From positions 620,001-684,000 of the forward strand of contig NZ_JH719393.1 in NCBI RefSeq assembly GCF_000271845.1: 64,000 bases of DNA, given 5' to 3'. Positions within the stretch are counted from its first letter, which is position 1. The number at the start of each line of letters is the position of its first letter. The notes beneath the pieces are model-generated. The model worked only from the letters and a program-made list of their open reading frames with translations. It made no database searches and was not told the origin of the DNA. This document shows, in pieces, positions 61,029 to 64,000 of the stretch. A program made the position numbers and the translations under genes. Source of the DNA: Rhizobium leguminosarum bv. trifolii WSM2297 (GTDB lineage: Bacteria > Pseudomonadota > Alphaproteobacteria > Rhizobiales > Rhizobiaceae).

Positions 61029-62529
61029 GACCGTCTCCCGAAATGACCGCCGCTTCCACCTGCCCCCTGGAAATCTTGCCGCTGCTCGTCATCGGCCAGG
61101 AGGCGATATGGTAGAATTGCCTGGGGATCTTGAACCTGGCGAGCTGCCGGGCGCAATGGTCGGCCAGCATTTTTGTGTCTGACGCGTCTCCCGAGACGAC
61201 CGCCACGATCCGCTGGCCATAATACGCATCCGGCAGCCCGAAGACGACGGCGTCCTCGACGCCGGGGCAGGCCTTCAAGGCACTCTCGACTTCGGCGGGA
61301 TAGACGTTGTTGCCGCCCGATATCATCATACCGCCTGCCCGGCCGATCACCCGCAGCATGCCGTTTTCGTCGAGTTCGCCGAGATCTCCGACTGTCGCAC
61401 CTGCCTCGCTGACCCGGAACGCCTGGCCGTCGTCGCCCCAGAGATAACCGTCGGCGATCAGATCGCTCCTGACGAAAATGGTGCCAGGCACATCGGTCCC
61501 GACGTCGTTTCCGTCAGGATCGCGAATGGAAATCTCGACGCCGGGATAGGCCTGCCCCACCCGATCGATCGGAAAATCGCGCGCGCCGCCGACCAGCGTC
61601 GAGACGGTCATGAAGCCGATCTCGGATGCGCCGTAATATTCGCGGATGCGGGCATTCGGAAAAAGGCGGCGCATGGATTCGACGCCGTTCACGTCCAACT
61701 TGGCGCCGGCAGTCAGGACGTCGCGCAGGGCAGTCAGCGCCGGTTCGGCGGCTGAGGCCCTTGATATGCCGGCGATGTGCGTCGGCACGGCAACCAGCCG
61801 TTCGATCTCTTCGGCGGAGAGAATGCGGGCGACGGCAGCCGGATCCCATTTTCTCACCGAATGGAAGGTGCCGCCCGCATCCAGAGCTTCGACCAGGGCG
61901 TAAAGCGCCAGCCCATGCGCCAGGGCGCCCGGGCACATGGTGGACGGGGCGTCTTCGAGTTCGAAAACTGCACGGCCGCGATCGAGGCTCCGGCGCCACT
62001 GCTCGCGCGAGCGATAATAGGCTTTCGGCTCGGCGGTGGTGCCTGAGGTAAAGCCGATCAGGAAGATGCCCTCGGCATCATCAGGCAGGTCGCCTTCCGT
62101 CTCGGTGAGATCGAAGGGCTCCGCTCCGGCGGTGATGACGGGAACGCCGAGCCTGCGGCCGATCGCGGCGCTTGGGCTCGCATCGTCGTCGACGACAAGC
62201 ACGTCAGGGGCCAGGCGCTCGATGATGCGCTCGATCCGTTCCGGCGGCATCATCGGGTCGATCACCGCGCAGGCATTCGGCGAGGCGGTGGCGGCGAGAA
62301 AATATTCGGCAAAGCCGATATGGTTGCCGAGACTGAGGGCCGCAAGTTTGTCGACGCCGGGCAGATCGAGCCTGCGGCGGTTCGAGCCCGGCAGTTGCCG
62401 GAGAAAGCGGTAAAGCGCCTTGGCGCGCCCATTGAGTTCGCCATAGCTCCGGGAACGGCCATCGATCAGCAGGGCCGGCTTATCCGGCCTTTCCGTTGCA
62501 TGTCGAAGAAGCTGCTTATGGATCGGCAT
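61006..62529 (-). CDS. AMP-dependent acyl-CoA ligase
   Basis: This 507-residue ANL-family ligase has the P-loop-like IGFTSGTTAEPKAYY (155-170), REYYGASEIGFM, the GRAGGMMISGGNNVYPAE hinge and the catalytic Lys in TSSGKISR near the C-terminus. It activates a carboxylic acid to its CoA ester; the acyl group is not predictable, fatty or aromatic acid being most likely. It overlaps the thiolase by 23 bases and starts 28 bases after the thioesterase stop. Confidence 0.9.
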   Translation of the reverse strand: MPIHKQLLRHATERPDKPALLIDGRSRSYGELNGRAKALYRFLRQLPGSNRRRLDLPGVDKLAALSLGNHIGFAEYFLAATASPNACAVIDPMMPPERIERIIERLAPDVLVVDDDASPSAAIGRRLGVPVITAGAEPFDLTETEGDLPDDAEGIFLIGFTSGTTAEPKAYYRSREQWRRSLDRGRAVFELEDAPSTMCPGALAHGLALYALVEALDAGGTFHSVRKWDPAAVARILSAEEIERLVAVPTHIAGISRASAAEPALTALRDVLTAGAKLDVNGVESMRRLFPNARIREYYGASEIGFMTVSTLVGGARDFPIDRVGQAYPGVEISIRDPDGNDVGTDVPGTIFVRSDLIADGYLWGDDGQAFRVSEAGATVGDLGELDENGMLRVIGRAGGMMISGGNNVYPAEVESALKACPGVEDAVVFGLPDAYYGQRIVAVVSGDASDTKMLADHCARQLARFKIPRQFYHIASWPMTSSGKISRGQVEAAVISGDGLVLRLSA

Positions 62530-62557
62530 GGAGACCCGCTGGTTTGAAGATCGGCCG

Positions 62558-62968
62558 TCAGCCTAAAGCGGTCTTTGTGGCGTCGGGAATTGGCGTCGGG
62601 CGACTGTCGGCAAGGCCGACGCAGACCCAGACGAACCCTGCCGAGGCGCAATGGGCACCGTCGCGCTGGCGAAACAGTTCGATCGCAAAGGAGAGGCTCG
62701 TGCGCCCGATTTTCTCGACGGTCACCTTGGCCTCGACGATATCGTCGACGTCGATGGGGTTGTGAAAAGTGATCTCCGCCTTCTTCACGTGATAGGCAAC
62801 GCCGGAGGAGGTGTGGCGGAAGTGGCTGAGAATTTGCCGGTGCCGCAGGAACTCGACGACCGCATCCTCGCAATAGTCGAGGTAAACCGAGTTATGGACA
62901 TGACCATAGATATCGATGTCTCGCATCGAGACCCGGAAGGATGCTAAAGGCCTGTCGTCAACACTCAT
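62558..62968 (-). CDS. Acyl-CoA thioesterase (4HBT/YbgC type)
   Basis: This 136-residue hot-dog-fold thioesterase has catalytic Asp17 in MRDIDIYGHVHNSVYLDYCE. It is similar to the 4-hydroxybenzoyl-CoA thioesterase/FadM group. First gene of the three-gene minus-strand operon with ligase and thiolase, and divergent from the dehydrogenase gene 53 bases away. It probably hydrolyses the CoA ester that the ligase makes, or a ring-hydroxy analogue. Confidence 0.88.
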   Translation of the reverse strand: MSVDDRPLASFRVSMRDIDIYGHVHNSVYLDYCEDAVVEFLRHRQILSHFRHTSSGVAYHVKKAEITFHNPIDVDDIVEAKVTVEKIGRTSLSFAIELFRQRDGAHCASAGFVWVCVGLADSRPTPIPDATKTALG

Positions 62969-63021
62969 GCGGTCACCGAAAATTGGTGGGCTGTTCTAAC
63001 CGCTGTTGTCTGGGGGATGCA

Positions 63022-63990
63022 ATGCAATATCAGGCGGTCGTGAGAAAATTCGGGCCGGCCGAGGAGGTTGTCGAGATCGAGCGGGCCGCGTTGCCGGTGC
63101 TGCGCCGCGATCAGGTCCGGGTGCGCCTGCTCGCACGGTCGATCAATCCATCCGACATCATCACCATATCGGGCGCCTATGCCGGCCGCACGACCCTGCC
63201 CTTCATCCCCGGCTTCGAAGCTTTTGGCGTGGTCGAGGCGTGCGGAGAAGAGGTTCATGGCCTTTCCCCGGGGACGCGCGTACTGCCGGTGCGCAGCGCC
63301 GGCGGATGGCAGGAAGTCAAGGATACCGATCCCAGCTGGTGCCTTCGGGTTCCGGACACACTCTCCGACTTCGAAGCGACGACGAGCTATGTCAACCCGA
63401 TGACGGCCTGGCTGATGCTGCACAAGAAGATCGGCCTGAAGCCGGGCATGCGCATCGCCATCAATGCCGCTGCCTCGTCGATCGGATCGATATTGATCGG
63501 CCTGGCCAATGCCGGCGGCGTTGCGCCGATCGCGATCGTCCGCAGCGAGCAATCCCTTCAGCGCCTGCGCGGCCGGCTCGAAGCCGTCATCGTCGACAAA
63601 GCGGACGGTGACCTGGCCGCCGGGCTTGCCGGCCGGCATGGGCTCGACGCGGTGCTCGACTGCGTCGGCGGCGGGCGCGCCTCCATCCTCGCCGATGCGC
63701 TCAAACCCGGCGGGCATTTCGTGCATTACGGCCTGCTCTCGGGGCAAAGCATCCCCAATTCCTTCTGGGCCTCCCATCCCGATATTTTCTTTTCCTACTT
63801 TCACCTTCGGGAATGGGTTCACTCCGAAGCCGTGGGCGAAGTCCAGCACGCCTATTTTGGAGTGGCCGCGCAGATCGCTTCGAAGGTGATCGCGACCGAG
63901 GTGCGGGAGGTCTTTCCCCTGGAAAGGGTCGGTGATGCCCTGCGCTCCGCCCTTCCCTTCCGGGCGGGTGGCAAGGTGCTGCTCGCCTGA
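63022..63990 (+). CDS. Quinone-oxidoreductase-like MDR dehydrogenase
   Basis: This 322-residue medium-chain dehydrogenase/reductase of the zinc-free quinone oxidoreductase / enoyl reductase type has AVVRKFGPAEEVVEIER at the N-terminus, INPSDIITISG, the NADPH loop INAAASSIGSILIGLA and LDCVGG. No Cys cluster of the structural zinc was seen. Start 63022 follows GGGGGA; an earlier in-frame ATG at 62941 is rejected because it runs through the divergent promoter. Divergent from the thioesterase operon; its stop is 10 bases from the window end. Confidence 0.87.
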   Translation: MQYQAVVRKFGPAEEVVEIERAALPVLRRDQVRVRLLARSINPSDIITISGAYAGRTTLPFIPGFEAFGVVEACGEEVHGLSPGTRVLPVRSAGGWQEVKDTDPSWCLRVPDTLSDFEATTSYVNPMTAWLMLHKKIGLKPGMRIAINAAASSIGSILIGLANAGGVAPIAIVRSEQSLQRLRGRLEAVIVDKADGDLAAGLAGRHGLDAVLDCVGGGRASILADALKPGGHFVHYGLLSGQSIPNSFWASHPDIFFSYFHLREWVHSEAVGEVQHAYFGVAAQIASKVIATEVREVFPLERVGDALRSALPFRAGGKVLLA

Positions 63991-64000
63991 TCGGGCAAAC

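Overview
This window looks like DNA of a Rhizobium species, probably of the R. leguminosarum/etli complex and possibly a large plasmid or chromid. That is an inference from the high G+C, the codon use, two RIME-type intergenic repeats, a BiuH-type biuret hydrolase whose catalytic residues fall at the numbers I recall for the R. leguminosarum enzyme, and the density of ABC importers and small regulators. No tRNA, rRNA, replication origin or CRISPR array was found.

Region 1 (1-24457) is a nitrogen-scavenging supercluster. It opens with the end of a biotin-dependent urea carboxylase and an AtzF-type allophanate hydrolase. Next come a creatininase-family hydrolase, a LysR regulator and an ABC importer operon that also encodes a cytosine-deaminase-like amidohydrolase, an FAD oxidase and a flavodoxin-fold oxidoreductase. 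A RidA protein, a nitrate-type ABC importer behind a sigma-54 promoter and attenuator-like leader, and a GntR regulator follow. The last operon has its own sigma-54 promoter and encodes a BMP/nucleoside-type ABC importer, formamidase, BiuH, the cyanuric acid hydrolase AtzD, the transporter ATPase, a second cysteine hydrolase and a cupin. AtzD to BiuH to AtzF would take cyanuric acid through biuret and allophanate to ammonia and CO2.

Region 2 (24458-36763) is accessory DNA. It has three abutting gene remnants (DsbA-like, PNPOx-like, DUF1348-like), a 58-residue small gene, rsgA, and a LysR regulator divergent from a five-gene redox/methyltransferase operon. It also has a glyoxalase-like gene broken in a poly-G tract, a GSU2403-type nucleotidyltransferase behind a perfect 29-bp palindrome, an AraC regulator and a small gene closed by a RIME repeat.

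Region 3 (37079-49720) holds a two-gene exopolysaccharide synthase locus (HlyD-like plus GT2, resembling mixed-linkage beta-glucan BgsBA). It continues with a TetR regulator divergent from a saccharopine-dehydrogenase-like gene, then a LacI-controlled minus-strand operon that imports and hydrolyses fructosyl sugars (SBP, two permeases, GH32, ATPase).

Region 4 (49732-55460) has a small exported protein, a decayed GntR gene, an acetyltransferase and a methyltransferase. It also has an unannotated structured sRNA with C-rich anti-Shine-Dalgarno loops, and a broken IS110-type transposase flanked by two inverted MITE-like elements.

Region 5 (55461-64000) encodes a YihY/BrkB membrane protein, a PLP-dependent gamma-synthase-family enzyme, an exported cupin and an NmrA-like protein closed by the second RIME copy. 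It ends with a thioesterase / acyl-CoA ligase / thiolase operon divergent from a quinone-oxidoreductase-like dehydrogenase.
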